Of a DNA stretch of 64,000 nt, positions 39,245 through 48,248 are shown piece by piece. The position numbers were made by a program, and so were the translations under genes. This DNA comes from Dietzia sp. JS16-p6b. GTDB taxonomy: Bacteria > Actinomycetota > Actinomycetes > Mycobacteriales > Mycobacteriaceae. The stretch spans positions 1,770,001 through 1,834,000 of the forward strand of contig NZ_CP024869.1 in the NCBI RefSeq assembly GCF_003052165.1. Direction: 5' to 3'. Each line of letters starts with the position of its first letter. Position 1 is the stretch's first letter. The notes below the pieces were generated by a model, which was not told the DNA's origin, did not search any database, and was given only the letters and a program-made list of their open reading frames with translations.

Positions 39245-40032
39245 CCGACACCCCCACCGGGACCAACCGCTTCGCGCCGGGGACGTTCGCCCGGCCGTCC
39301 GCACCCGCCACCCTCCCCCGGATGGCGGCGTCGCAGACCCGCATGGAGTTGACGCTCTTCCTGCGCAACGGCGAGCAACTCCTGGTCGCCCTCGTGATTC
39401 CCGTCGCGGTCCTGTTCGCGCTCACCGCGATCGAGTTCGGCTCGATCCCGCAGCCGAGGATCGACTACGCGATCACCGCGGTGTTGACCCTCTCCGTCAT
39501 GGGTACCGCGTTCACCGGCCAGGCCATCGCCGTGGGGTTCGATCGTCGCTACGGTGCGCTGAAGCGGCTGGGCGGCACCCCCCTCCCGTCCGCCGTCATC
39601 ATCGTGGGCAAGATACTGGCCACGATGATCCTGGTCGCCGGACAGGCCGTCCTGCTCGGTGTGATCGCGGCCGGCCTCGGCTGGCGCCCCGGGGTCGCGG
39701 GTCTGGCGGTGGGCGCGGTGATGATCGCGCTCGGATCGGTGGCCTTCTCCTCGATGGGGCTGCTGCTCGGGGGCACTCTTCGTGCCGAGATCGTGTTGGC
39801 GCTGGCCAATCTCATCTGGTTCGTCCTCATAGGCGCGGCCGGCCTGGCCATCGGTGTGGCAACTCTGCCCGACTGGCTCCACGAGGTCCTCCTCGTCGTC
39901 CCGTCGTACGCGCTGACCAGCGCGCTGGTCACGTCCATCGACGGAGGGTTCCCCGCCCTGGCGGCCGTGGTGCTGGCCGGGTGGACCGCGGTCTGCGCCG
40001 GACTGGCCGTGCGCCACTTCTCCTTCACCTGA
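39241..40032 (+). CDS. ABC transporter permease (ABC-2 type)
   Basis: 263 aa from ATG 39241, overlapping the ATPase gene by 4 nt. Six predicted helices begin at about 55. The ABC-2 core is visible: a large loop with FDRRYGALKRLGGTPL (about 99-114), where permease meets ATPase, then a helix-rich half ending in PSYALTSAL. The first 35 residues are Pro/Ala-rich and cytoplasmic. It functions with the DrrA-like ATPase. Confidence 0.9.
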   Translation: MTDTPTGTNRFAPGTFARPSAPATLPRMAASQTRMELTLFLRNGEQLLVALVIPVAVLFALTAIEFGSIPQPRIDYAITAVLTLSVMGTAFTGQAIAVGFDRRYGALKRLGGTPLPSAVIIVGKILATMILVAGQAVLLGVIAAGLGWRPGVAGLAVGAVMIALGSVAFSSMGLLLGGTLRAEIVLALANLIWFVLIGAAGLAIGVATLPDWLHEVLLVVPSYALTSALVTSIDGGFPALAAVVLAGWTAVCAGLAVRHFSFT

Positions 40033-40057
40033 TCGCGGGGCGGCCGGAGCGCACGCC

Positions 40058-40063
40058 TAGAAT
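40058..40063 (+). promoter_or_regulatory. Putative -10 box for leaderless ctaA transcript
   Basis: TAGAAT, then 7 nt, then GTG 40071. The same arrangement is seen in front of the ABC ATPase gene. Confidence 0.5.
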
Positions 40064-40070
40064 CGGGGGC

Positions 40071-41068
40071 GTGACCTCGACTTCGCGCGCCCCGAAATCC
40101 GGCAGCCCGGCCACGAGCGATCCCCCGGGACCGAGGGGACCGCTGGCCCGTCTGCCGCTCCCGTCGGTCCGGCTGCAGAAGGGCCTCGCACTGGCCAACG
40201 TCATGGCGCAGATCGGCATCATGACCACCGGGGTGACCGTGCGGGTGACCGCGTCCGGTCTGGGCTGCGAGACCTGGCCGCGGTGCAACCAGGACAGCTT
40301 CGTCCCCGTCGCCGGTGCGGGCCCCGCGCTGCACCAGGCCATCGAGTTCGGCAACAGGCTGCTCACCTTCGTGTTGGTCGCGGTGGCCGCCGCGCTGCTG
40401 CTCGCGCTGCTCCGCGCAGGGCGACGCAGCGAGCTCATCTGGCTCGCCCTCGCCATGCCCGCGGGGATCGTGGCGCAGGCGGTGATCGGGGGCATCACCG
40501 TCCTGGCGGGCCTGGTGTGGTGGACCGTCGCGCTCCATCTGTTGCCGTCGATGATCCTGGCCTGGCTCGCGGCGATCCTGTTCGTCCGGGTCGGTGAGTC
40601 CGACGACTCCCCCGCCCGCCGCGTCCTGCCCCACCGCTGTCCTGGCTCATCGTGCTCTCCGCCGTGCTCCTGGCCGGGGTGCTGGTGACCGGCACCATGG
40701 TCACCGGGGCCGGCCCCCACGCCGGTGACGCCCGGATCGGGGCCGCGGACCGCCTCCAGATGCCGATCCAGTGGCTGGTCCACTTCCACGCGGAACTCAT
40801 GGTCGGGTACGTCTGCCTGCTCATCGGATTGGCGTTCGGCCTCCTCGCACTACGTGCCCAGGGGCCGGCCATCCGGCGTTGCCTGATACTGATCGCCCTG
40901 ATCGCGGCTCAGGCAGTCGTGGGGATCACCCAGTATCAGTTGGGGGTGCCGGAGATGTTGGTGGTGGTACACGTGACGCTGGCCGGGGCGATCACTGCAG
41001 TGACCGGGGCTCTCTGGGCCTCGGCTGTGATCCGGGAGCCCGCGGTGGCCAGCCCGCGGACTGGGTAA
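40071..41068 (+). CDS. ctaA: Heme A synthase (COX15/CtaA), reading frame broken by a 1-nt deletion
   Basis: The enzyme oxidises heme O to heme A for cytochrome aa3 oxidase. The first part runs to PARRVLP; the remainder (LSWLIVLSAVLLAGVLVTGTMV to the stop at 41068) is in the next frame. The break falls in the C run at 40629-40632; one extra C gives LPPPLSWL and a continuous 332-aa protein with eight helices. The heme-ligating His residues appear in LHQAIEFGNR, ALHLLPSMI, LVHFHAELM and VVHVTLAG, and the Cys pair GLGCETWPRCNQD is conserved. Its partner ctaB is encoded 2.8 kb away. Error or true lesion undecided. Confidence 0.88.
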
Positions 41069-41111
41069 CCCGACCGAGAGGCCGGCGCGCACCCGCGCCG
41101 ATGATCGAACG

Positions 41112-41143
41112 GAGAACGGCCCCGCCGCGGCGGGGCCGTTCTC
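41112..41143. terminator. Strong bidirectional terminator
   Basis: Perfect 14-bp stem GAGAACGGCCCCGC/GCGGGGCCGTTCTC with a CGCG loop, followed by TCTCG. It separates the convergent ctaA and repeat-protein genes, 15 nt from the latter's stop. Confidence 0.85.
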
Positions 41144-41157
41144 GTCCTACCGGAGTC

Positions 41158-42731
41158 TCAGAGCAGGGATCCGGAACCGGCCATCCTCTTCCAGTGGCCG
41201 GCAGGCACATCGGTGTGTGAGACCAGTTCCCGCGTCCAGTCCGACCCGGTCAACCCGGGGACCCCGTCCCGCACGGCCTCGGCCTCGGCCAGGGTGTCGA
41301 CCATGAAGTCGTCCATGACGCCGTCGGCACCCACGAACGTCAGGCGTACGCCCGTCCGTCCGGTGGGCTGGAGGACCAGGTCGGCCTTGCCGCCGTGTCG
41401 GGCGAGGAACCTCTCCACGAACTTCACGGCCGCGGGGGGCGGGGTGGGTCCTGCCGGGACTTTCTCGACCGTGATGGGATCGATCTTCTCCGCCGACGCC
41501 TTCTGCGCGGCGGCCGCCTCGGGGGACTTGTCGTCGGGAGCCGGTTCGTCCGCCGGGGGTGTCGCGACCGGCTGAGACGCGGCCGGGGCGTCGGCGGGTC
41601 GTGACGCGGCGGAGGGTGCCGTGGTCTCCTCGGGCGCCTCGGACGCAGCGGACTTCGTCGCGGGGGCCTCGGTCGCCGTGTCCGCTCGGGGAGCCCCGGA
41701 TCCGCCACCCAGGGTCAGTCCCGCGGAGCCGCCCCCGGGGGCCTTGGCCTTGGATCCGCCACCGAGCGTGAGACCCCCCTGCTTGCCTCCGCCGGGTGCC
41801 TTGGCGCCCGAACCTCCGCCGAGGGTGAGCCCGCCGGACTTCTTCGCCGCTGGCGCCTGCTCGGTGCTCGCCGCCGCTTCCTCGGACGAGTCCTCCGCCA
41901 CGGCGGCCTTGGCCTCGTCGGTCGTGTCGGCCTTGTCGTCGGCGGGCGCGGGGGCGTCTGGGGACGTCGTGGTGGCGGGCTCGCCCGACGTCGCGGCGTC
42001 GGATCCGGCGGATCCGGCAGATCCGACGGAGGCGGCGGCGGCCCCCGCGCCGCCGCCCAGGACCAGCGAGCCGGCGGACTTTCCGCCCGGGGCCTTGGCC
42101 GTCGTACGGCCACCGAGCGTCAGGCCGCCCCGGCGGGTGCGGCGGTGCCGCCCTCGGCCGCGGGCTCCGAGACGGTGGGCTCCGAGACGGTGGGCTCCGA
42201 GACGGTGGGCTCCGAGATTGTGGACTTCGTGGCCGGGGTCTTCGCCTCGTCATCCGAGGTGTCTGACGCGCCCGCCTCGGGCGCAGAGCCGGCGGCGGGC
42301 GCGGGTGCGTCGGCGGGTGCGGCCGAGCTCGCCGGGGCGGGAGTCCCGCTCCCCTCGATCTCCGTGATCCGCGAGCCGTGCAGGGACGATGCGCCGCCGC
42401 CCGGGGCCTTGGGGGCGCGGCGTCCCAGGCTCAGTCCGCCGGAGGGAGACCCGGTCGCCTCGGCGGGAACGGTTCCGGAGGCCGCCGGCCCGTCCGGCGG
42501 CGAGCTGTCGGCGGTCTCCTGCGCGGCGTCCACTGCGGGTGCGTCCCCGGACTGTGCTGCGGCCTCATCCGCGGCAACAGCCTCGTCGACGGCGGCTGGC
42601 GTCTCGTCGACGGCGGCGGGTGCCTGATCTGGTTCCGACACGGCGCCGGACTCGCCGATGGTGACGGCGGACCGACCGGTCGCCCGGGCTCGCGGTCCCC
42701 CGGCGTACTGGGAAAGGATCTGCAGGCTCAT
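41158..42731 (-). CDS. Repeat-rich, disordered protein with GLTLGGG/KAPGGG motifs (frameshifted)
   Basis: ATG 42731 opens MSLQILSQYAGGPRARATG. The first frame stops at 42120, but adding one base in the C run at 42128-42131 continues into GLTLGGR and on to 41158, giving 524 aa. The protein is Ala/Pro/Glu/Gly-rich with about six copies of a G-L-T-L-G-G-G ... K-A-P-G-G-G motif spread over about 250 residues, a SEPTV tract, and a small globular C-terminus (about 430-524) containing VKFVERFLARHGGKADLV and TFVGADGVMDDFMVDTLAEAE. No membrane helix or signal is visible. It sits where M. tuberculosis has Rv1455, between qor and ctaA. No known family; a scaffold or adaptor role would be guesswork. Confidence 0.72.
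42162..42221. repeat. 15-bp coding tandem repeat, four copies
   Basis: GGGCTCCGAGACGGT units start at 42162, 42177, 42192 and 42207 (the last slightly changed). On the minus strand they encode repeating S-E-P-T-V in the repeat-rich protein. Confidence 0.85.
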
Positions 42732-42737
42732 GGTGGT

Positions 42738-42743
42738 ACCTTA
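42738..42743 (-). promoter_or_regulatory. Putative -10 box for leaderless repeat-protein transcript
   Basis: TAAGGT on the minus strand, 6 nt before ATG 42731. The opposing qor gene is weakly preceded by GATACT (42834-42839), 6 nt from its ATG. Confidence 0.45.
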
Positions 42744-42845
42744 TCGCCTCCGCTCCCCTCGACCGCCTGCCGCTCCCGGGGAGCTGCCATATGGCTCGGC
42801 GACATCCGGGCTGCGCCGCCCCCGGCCGCCCCGGATACTGGGAGC

Positions 42846-43814
42846 ATGCGTGCGATCCGGATCTCAGAACACGGTGGCCCCGACGTCCTACGGCCGGTCG
42901 AGGTTGAGACGCCCTCGCCGGGTCCGGGAGAGGTACTCGTCCGGACCACCGCCGTCGGCGTCAACTTCATCGACACCTATTTCCGGGAGGGCGTCTACCA
43001 GGCTTCGTTGCCGTATATCCCGGGAAGCGAAGGGGCCGGGATCGTCGAGTGGGTCGGCGAGGGCACGCCCGACCTCGTGGCCGGGGACCGGGTGGCGTGG
43101 TGTCAGATCCCCGGTTCCTACGCCCAGTACGTGGTGGGTCCGGCCGACGCACTGGTCACGGTCCCCGATGAGGTGCCCGACGGTGTCGCCGCGTCGATGC
43201 TGCTCCAGGGACTCACGGCCCATTACCTGATCACCGACACCCATCGTGCGCACGGCGGGGACACCGTCTTGATCACCGCCGGCGCCGGAGGGGTGGGTCA
43301 GCTCCTCATCCAGATGGCGGTGGCGCGGGGGTACCAGGTGATCACCACCACCTCGACCGAGTCGAAAGCCCAGATCTGCAGGGATCTGGGGGCGCACCGG
43401 GTGCTGCTCTATCCGGAGGCCACGCCCGAGAGGATCCGCGAACTGTCCGGCGGTGGTGTGGAGGTGGTGTTCGACGGGGTCGGGCGGGACACCTTCGACA
43501 CGAGTCTGGCGTCACTCGCGCGACGCGGAACCCTGGTCCTGTTCGGCGCGGCGAGCGGTCCGGTACCCCCGGTGGATCCGCAGCGGCTCAACGCGGCCGG
43601 CTCGGTGTTCCTGACCCGACCCTCGCTCGGAGACTTCATCGCGACCACGGAGGAGTACCGCGAACGCGCGGCGGAGGTGATGGAGGGTCTGGTGGGCGGT
43701 TCGCTCGTCCTGGAGGTCGGTGCGACCTTCGGGCTCACCGAGGCGGCGCAGGCACACCGCGCCCTGCAGGCCCGGCGCACCACGGGGTCGATCACGCTCG
43801 ACCCCTCACGGTGA
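42846..43814 (+). CDS. qor: NADPH:quinone oxidoreductase (zinc-less MDR family)
   Basis: 322 aa. The N-terminal GroES-like domain has GPDVLRPVEVETPSPGPGEVLVR and VNFIDTYFREGVY, the QOR signature. The NADPH-binding motif AGAGGVGQLLIQMA is near 140-153. The zinc-binding cysteines of true alcohol dehydrogenases are absent. It reduces quinones or alpha,beta-unsaturated carbonyls. It lies between the repeat-protein gene (divergent) and ctaB (convergent), as in M. tuberculosis (Rv1454c). Confidence 0.93.
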   Translation: MRAIRISEHGGPDVLRPVEVETPSPGPGEVLVRTTAVGVNFIDTYFREGVYQASLPYIPGSEGAGIVEWVGEGTPDLVAGDRVAWCQIPGSYAQYVVGPADALVTVPDEVPDGVAASMLLQGLTAHYLITDTHRAHGGDTVLITAGAGGVGQLLIQMAVARGYQVITTTSTESKAQICRDLGAHRVLLYPEATPERIRELSGGGVEVVFDGVGRDTFDTSLASLARRGTLVLFGAASGPVPPVDPQRLNAAGSVFLTRPSLGDFIATTEEYRERAAEVMEGLVGGSLVLEVGATFGLTEAAQAHRALQARRTTGSITLDPSR

Positions 43815-43841
43815 CGGGCAGACGACCTCTGCCGGCGACGG

Positions 43842-44858
43842 TCAGAACAGTGCGAACGCGCCCGACAGGGTCTCGAGGCCCAGAACCGCGTCGACGGACA
43901 GGGCCACGAAGACCGCGGCCAGGTAGTTGTTCGACAGGATGAACAGCTTGAGGGGTTTGACCTCGACACCTCGACGGACACCGGCCTCGAGGCGGTGCGC
44001 CATCACGATGAACCACACTCCGAAGCCGACCGCGCCCACCGCGTAGATCCACCCCGCTGCGGGGATCAGTGCGAAGGTGCACAGAACGGTGGCCCAGGTG
44101 TAGAGGGTGATCCGCCGGGTGACGCCTTCGGCCGACATCACCACCGGCAGCATCGGTACGCCGGCCGCCTTGTAGTCCTCCTTGTACCGCATCGCGAGAG
44201 CCCAGGTGTGGGGCGGGGTCCAGAAGAAGATGATGAGGAACAGGACGATCGCCTGCCACCAGTTGTGCGGCTGGCCCTCGGGGAGGTGGTCGGTGATCAC
44301 CGCCCAGGACACGAGCACGGGCATGCAGCCGGCGGCGCCACCCCACACCACGTTCTGGGCGGTGCGTCGCTTGAGGACCATCGTGTAGACGAAGACGTAG
44401 AAGCAGATCGTGGCCAGGATGAACGCGGCGGCCAGCCAGCTCTGCGCCAGGAGACCCAGCCAGAGCATGCTGGACGCGCCGAGCACCAGACCGAAGACCA
44501 GCGCGGCTCGTGGGGTCACGGCGTGGCGGGCCAGGGGGCGCCGCTCGGTCCGCTTCATGACCTTGTCGATATCGGCGTCGACCACCATGTTGAGGGTGTT
44601 GGCGCTGGCGGCGCCCAGCCACCCGCCGACCAGTGTCAGCAACACGAGTCCTAGGTGGACCTGCCCGCGGTCGGCCTGCAACATCGCGGGGATGGCGGCG
44701 ACCAGGAGCAACTCGATGACGCGCGGTTTGGTGAGGGCGATGTACGACATCACCACATCGGCTGCGCGGGCGCTCCCGCTCGCCGGAGCCGGCCGCCCCG
44801 AGGACTCTGGAGGGGAGACGGACGGCCCCCCACTCCGGGTCGGGGTGGAATCGTGCAC
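43842..44858 (-). CDS. ctaB: Protoheme IX farnesyltransferase (heme O synthase)
   Basis: 338 aa UbiA-superfamily membrane prenyltransferase with about nine helices. The first Asp-rich motif is [20 protein letters not shown] (about 88-107). The second conserved region is [28 protein letters not shown] (about 206-233), which contains DYKAAGVPM. The first 35 residues are a variable cytoplasmic tail. The product, heme O, is the substrate of CtaA. The GTG start has GAGGAG upstream. It is divergent from the tkt operon. Confidence 0.94.
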   Translation of the reverse strand: MHDSTPTRSGGPSVSPPESSGRPAPASGSARAADVVMSYIALTKPRVIELLLVAAIPAMLQADRGQVHLGLVLLTLVGGWLGAASANTLNMVVDADIDKVMKRTERRPLARHAVTPRAALVFGLVLGASSMLWLGLLAQSWLAAAFILATICFYVFVYTMVLKRRTAQNVVWGGAAGCMPVLVSWAVITDHLPEGQPHNWWQAIVLFLIIFFWTPPHTWALAMRYKEDYKAAGVPMLPVVMSAEGVTRRITLYTWATVLCTFALIPAAGWIYAVGAVGFGVWFIVMAHRLEAGVRRGVEVKPLKLFILSNNYLAAVFVALSVDAVLGLETLSGAFALF

Positions 44859-44966
44859 CGGAACTCCTCGCAGCAGATGTCAACGCACTACCCGGCCGAT
44901 ACTACGTCCCCCCTGCACGCTCCGCGAAAGAGCGGGGGCGGGGACCGCCCGACCCCGGGCGAGTCT

Positions 44967-44982
44967 GACCACTAAGGTGGTC
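44967..44982 (+). promoter_or_regulatory. Palindromic promoter element before tkt
   Basis: GACCACTAAGGTGGTC is a perfect 6-bp inverted repeat around TAAG, containing a TAAGGT -10-like hexamer. It is 52 nt upstream of the tkt GTG, so it could be both the -10 box and an operator for the pentose phosphate operon. Confidence 0.5.
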
Positions 44983-45033
44983 CACGACATCCGCGCGGAT
45001 CCGCGCCGCACCCTCGACCCGGGAGAACCACAA

Positions 45034-47145
45034 GTGACCAGCGCGTCGGAGATCACCGAGCTCACCACCGCCCGCCACCCGTCGGACTGGACAGAACTGG
45101 ACACCCGGGCGGTCGACACCGCGCGTGTCCTGGCCGCCGAGGCCGTGCAGAACTGCGGCAGCGGTCACCCGGGCACGGCCATGAGCCTGGCGCCCCTGGC
45201 CTACACGCTCTACCAGCGGGTGATGCGCCACGACCCGTCGGACCCTAAGTGGGTGGGGCGGGACCGCTTCGTCCTGTCCTGTGGCCACACGTCGCTCACC
45301 CAGTACATCCAGCTGTACCTCGCCGGTTTCGGCCTGGAGCTCGAGGACCTCAAGGCGCTGCGCACCTGGGGCTCCAAGACCCCGGGGCATCCCGAGTGGA
45401 ACCACACCGACGGGGTGGAGATCACCACCGGGCCGCTCGGTCAGGGTCTGGCCTCCGCCGTGGGCATGGCCATGGCCGCCCGGTACGAGCGGGGCCTGTT
45501 CGACCCGGACGCCCCGGCCGGGAAGAGCCCCTTCGACCACTTCGTCTACGTGGTCGCCTCGGACGGCGACGTCCAAGAAGGCGTGACCGCCGAGGCCTGC
45601 TCTCTGGCGGGGACCCAGCAGCTCGGGAACCTCATCGCGATCTACGACGACAACAAGATCTCGATCGAGGACGACACCCAGATCGCCTTCACCGAGGACG
45701 TGGCCGCCCGCTACGAGGCATACGGCTGGCACGTCCAGACGGTCCACGGTGGTGAGGACATCGAGGCCATCGAGGACGCGATCGCGGACGCGCGCGCGGT
45801 CACGGACAAGCCGTCGATCATCGTCCTGCGCACGGTGATCGCCTACCCCGCCCCCACCAAGATGAACACGGGCGCCTCGCACGGTTCGGCGCTCGGACAG
45901 GCCGAGGTGGACGCGGTCAAGGAGGCCCTCGGCATGGGTGGCACCGAGCCGTTCACCGTCGACGACGAGGTGATCGCCCACACCCGCGCCGCGCGTGACC
46001 GGGGCGCCCGCGTCCACGCGCAGTGGAGCGACATGTTCCACGCGTGGGCCGAGGCGAACCCCGGGGCGAAGGACCTCTTCGACAGGCTCTACTCCGGCCA
46101 GCTGCCCGAGGGGTGGGACGCCGACCTCCCGAGGTGGGAGGCCGACCCCAAGGGTGTCGCCACCCGCAAGGCGTCGGCCAAGGCGATCCAGGCGCTCGCC
46201 GGGACCCTCCCGGAGCTGTGGGGCGGGTCGGCCGACCTCGCCGGTTCCAACAACACCCAGATCGAGGGGGCCGACTCCTTCGGCCCCCCGTCCATCTCGA
46301 CCGGGACGTGGACGGCGTCCCCGTACGGTCGCAACCTCCACTTCGGCGTCCGCGAACACGCCATGGGAGCGATCCTCAACGGGATCGCCCTGCACGGCCC
46401 GACCCGGCCCTACGGCGGGACCTTCCTCATCTTCAGCGAGTACATGCGTCCCGCCGTCCGGCTCGCCGCCCTCCAGGGCAGCAACGCCTACTACGTCTGG
46501 ACCCATGATTCGATCGGACTCGGCGAGGACGGCCCCACCCACCAGCCGGTCGAACAACTCGCGGCACTGCGGGCCATTCCCGGGCTGGCCGTCCTGCGTC
46601 CGGCGGACGCCAACGAGACGGCGGCCGCGTGGCGCGCGATGCTCGTCGCCCTCGACGGCCCCAAGGGGCTCTGTCTGACCCGGCAGGACATCCCCGTTCT
46701 CGAGGGCACGGCGGAGTCGGCCCGGCAGGGTGTGGAACGCGGCGGCTACGTGATCGCCGAGGCATCGACCGGGTCCCCCGAGGTGATCCTCATGGGCACC
46801 GGGTCCGAGGTGCACCTGGCGGTCGAGGCGCGGGAGGTCCTCGAGGCGGAGGGCGTCGCGACCCGGGTCGTGTCCATGCCGTGTATCGAGTTCTTCGACC
46901 AGCAGGACGCGGAGTACCGCGAGTCGGTCCTCCCCCGCTCGGTCCGCGCCCGGGTGAGTGTGGAGGCCGGGATCGCGATGCCGTGGTACCGCTTCCTCGG
47001 CGACGCGGGCAGGGCGGTGTCGCTGGAACACTTCGGTGCCTCCGCCCCTTACCAGACCTTGTACACCGAGTTCGGGATCACCGCCGACGCCGTGGTCACC
47101 GCCGCCCGCGAATCCCTCGCGGCCGTCACCGGGGAGTCATCATGA
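45034..47145 (+). CDS. tkt: Transketolase
   Basis: 703 aa thiamine-diphosphate enzyme, normal length. GTG 45034 is preceded by GGGAGAACC; longer in-frame extensions are not conserved. The N-terminal ThDP domain has GSGHPGTAMSLAP and ASDGDVQEGVTAEA, the metal-binding GDxxxEG region. The Pyr domain has FGVREHAMGAILNGIAL and HDSIGLGEDGPTHQPVEQ. The C-terminal domain begins near 570. It links glycolysis and the pentose phosphate pathway. First gene of tkt-tal-zwf-opcA-pgl, overlapping tal by 4 nt. Confidence 0.97.
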   Translation: MTSASEITELTTARHPSDWTELDTRAVDTARVLAAEAVQNCGSGHPGTAMSLAPLAYTLYQRVMRHDPSDPKWVGRDRFVLSCGHTSLTQYIQLYLAGFGLELEDLKALRTWGSKTPGHPEWNHTDGVEITTGPLGQGLASAVGMAMAARYERGLFDPDAPAGKSPFDHFVYVVASDGDVQEGVTAEACSLAGTQQLGNLIAIYDDNKISIEDDTQIAFTEDVAARYEAYGWHVQTVHGGEDIEAIEDAIADARAVTDKPSIIVLRTVIAYPAPTKMNTGASHGSALGQAEVDAVKEALGMGGTEPFTVDDEVIAHTRAARDRGARVHAQWSDMFHAWAEANPGAKDLFDRLYSGQLPEGWDADLPRWEADPKGVATRKASAKAIQALAGTLPELWGGSADLAGSNNTQIEGADSFGPPSISTGTWTASPYGRNLHFGVREHAMGAILNGIALHGPTRPYGGTFLIFSEYMRPAVRLAALQGSNAYYVWTHDSIGLGEDGPTHQPVEQLAALRAIPGLAVLRPADANETAAAWRAMLVALDGPKGLCLTRQDIPVLEGTAESARQGVERGGYVIAEASTGSPEVILMGTGSEVHLAVEAREVLEAEGVATRVVSMPCIEFFDQQDAEYRESVLPRSVRARVSVEAGIAMPWYRFLGDAGRAVSLEHFGASAPYQTLYTEFGITADAVVTAARESLAAVTGESS

Positions 47146-48248
47146 CCAACGCCAATCTCGCCGCACTGAGCGCCGCCGGCGTCTCGGTCTGGCTGGACGA
47201 TCTGTCACGCCAGCTCCTCACCTCCGGGGAGCTCGAGGAGCGGATGTCGACCTACTCGGTCGTGGGAGTCACCACCAATCCCGCGATCTTCCAGGCCGCG
47301 CTGGCCGACTCCTCGGCCTACGAGTCCGCGCTCGCCGAGGCGGTCCGGGCGGACAGGGACGTCGATTCCGTCGTGCGCTCGCTCACCACCGCCGATGTGC
47401 GGGACGCCTGCGACCTCCTGGCCGGCGTGTTCGAGGCCACCGACGGGGTCGACGGACGCGTCTCGCTGGAGGTCGATCCCCGGCTGGCGGAGGACACCGA
47501 GGGCACGGTGGCCCAGGCCGTCGAACTCTCGGACGTGGTCGACCGGCCCAACCTCATGATCAAGATCCCGGCCACCTCGGCGGGGTTGCCCGCGATCACG
47601 GAGGTGATCGGGCGAGGGATCGATGTCAACGTGACCCTCATCTTCTCGGCCGACCAGTACCGCGCGGTCGCGGAGGCGTACCTGTCGGGACTGGAGAGAG
47701 CTGCCGACGCCGGTCACGATCTGTCCCGCATCCACTCGGTGGCCTCGGTGTTCGTCAGCCGCCTCGACACCGAGATCGACTCCCGCCTGCCCGGCGACTC
47801 CCCCTTGCGGGGCACGGCGGGACTCGCCAACGCGCGGTTGTGTCAGGACGTGTACGACGAGGTCTACGCCGCCGACGGTCGGTTCGGCGATCTGGCCGCA
47901 CGGGGTGCCCGCCCCCAGCGGTTGCTCTGGGCGTCCACCGGGGTCAAGGATCCCGCCTACCCGGACACCCTCTACGTGAGCGGCCTGGTCACCCACGGCA
48001 CCGTCAACACGATGCCCTTCGCGACGATGGAGGCGTTCGCCGACCACGGCCAGCTGGAGGGGGACACGGTCCGGGGCACCGGAGAGGCGTCCCGGCAGGC
48101 CCTCGAGGCGCTGCGCGCGGAGGGGATCGACCTCGACGAGGTCTTCGCGTTGCTCGAGCGGCAGGGCGTGAGCAAGTTCGTCAGCGCGTGGGACGACCTG
48201 ATCGCCACGGTCACCGCGCGGATCGACGAGATCCCCTCGGGGTCGTGA
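47142..48248 (+). CDS. tal: Transaldolase
   Basis: 368 aa, the TalB-like subclass of actinobacteria. VSVWLDDLSRQLL and VVGVTTNPAIFQ are at the N-terminus. The Schiff-base Lys is in NLMIKIPATSAGLPAI (Lys at about 144), followed by NVTLIFSADQYRAV. ATG 47142 and the tkt stop share ATGA. With transketolase it completes the non-oxidative branch. Confidence 0.96.
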   Translation: MTNANLAALSAAGVSVWLDDLSRQLLTSGELEERMSTYSVVGVTTNPAIFQAALADSSAYESALAEAVRADRDVDSVVRSLTTADVRDACDLLAGVFEATDGVDGRVSLEVDPRLAEDTEGTVAQAVELSDVVDRPNLMIKIPATSAGLPAITEVIGRGIDVNVTLIFSADQYRAVAEAYLSGLERAADAGHDLSRIHSVASVFVSRLDTEIDSRLPGDSPLRGTAGLANARLCQDVYDEVYAADGRFGDLAARGARPQRLLWASTGVKDPAYPDTLYVSGLVTHGTVNTMPFATMEAFADHGQLEGDTVRGTGEASRQALEALRAEGIDLDEVFALLERQGVSKFVSAWDDLIATVTARIDEIPSGS

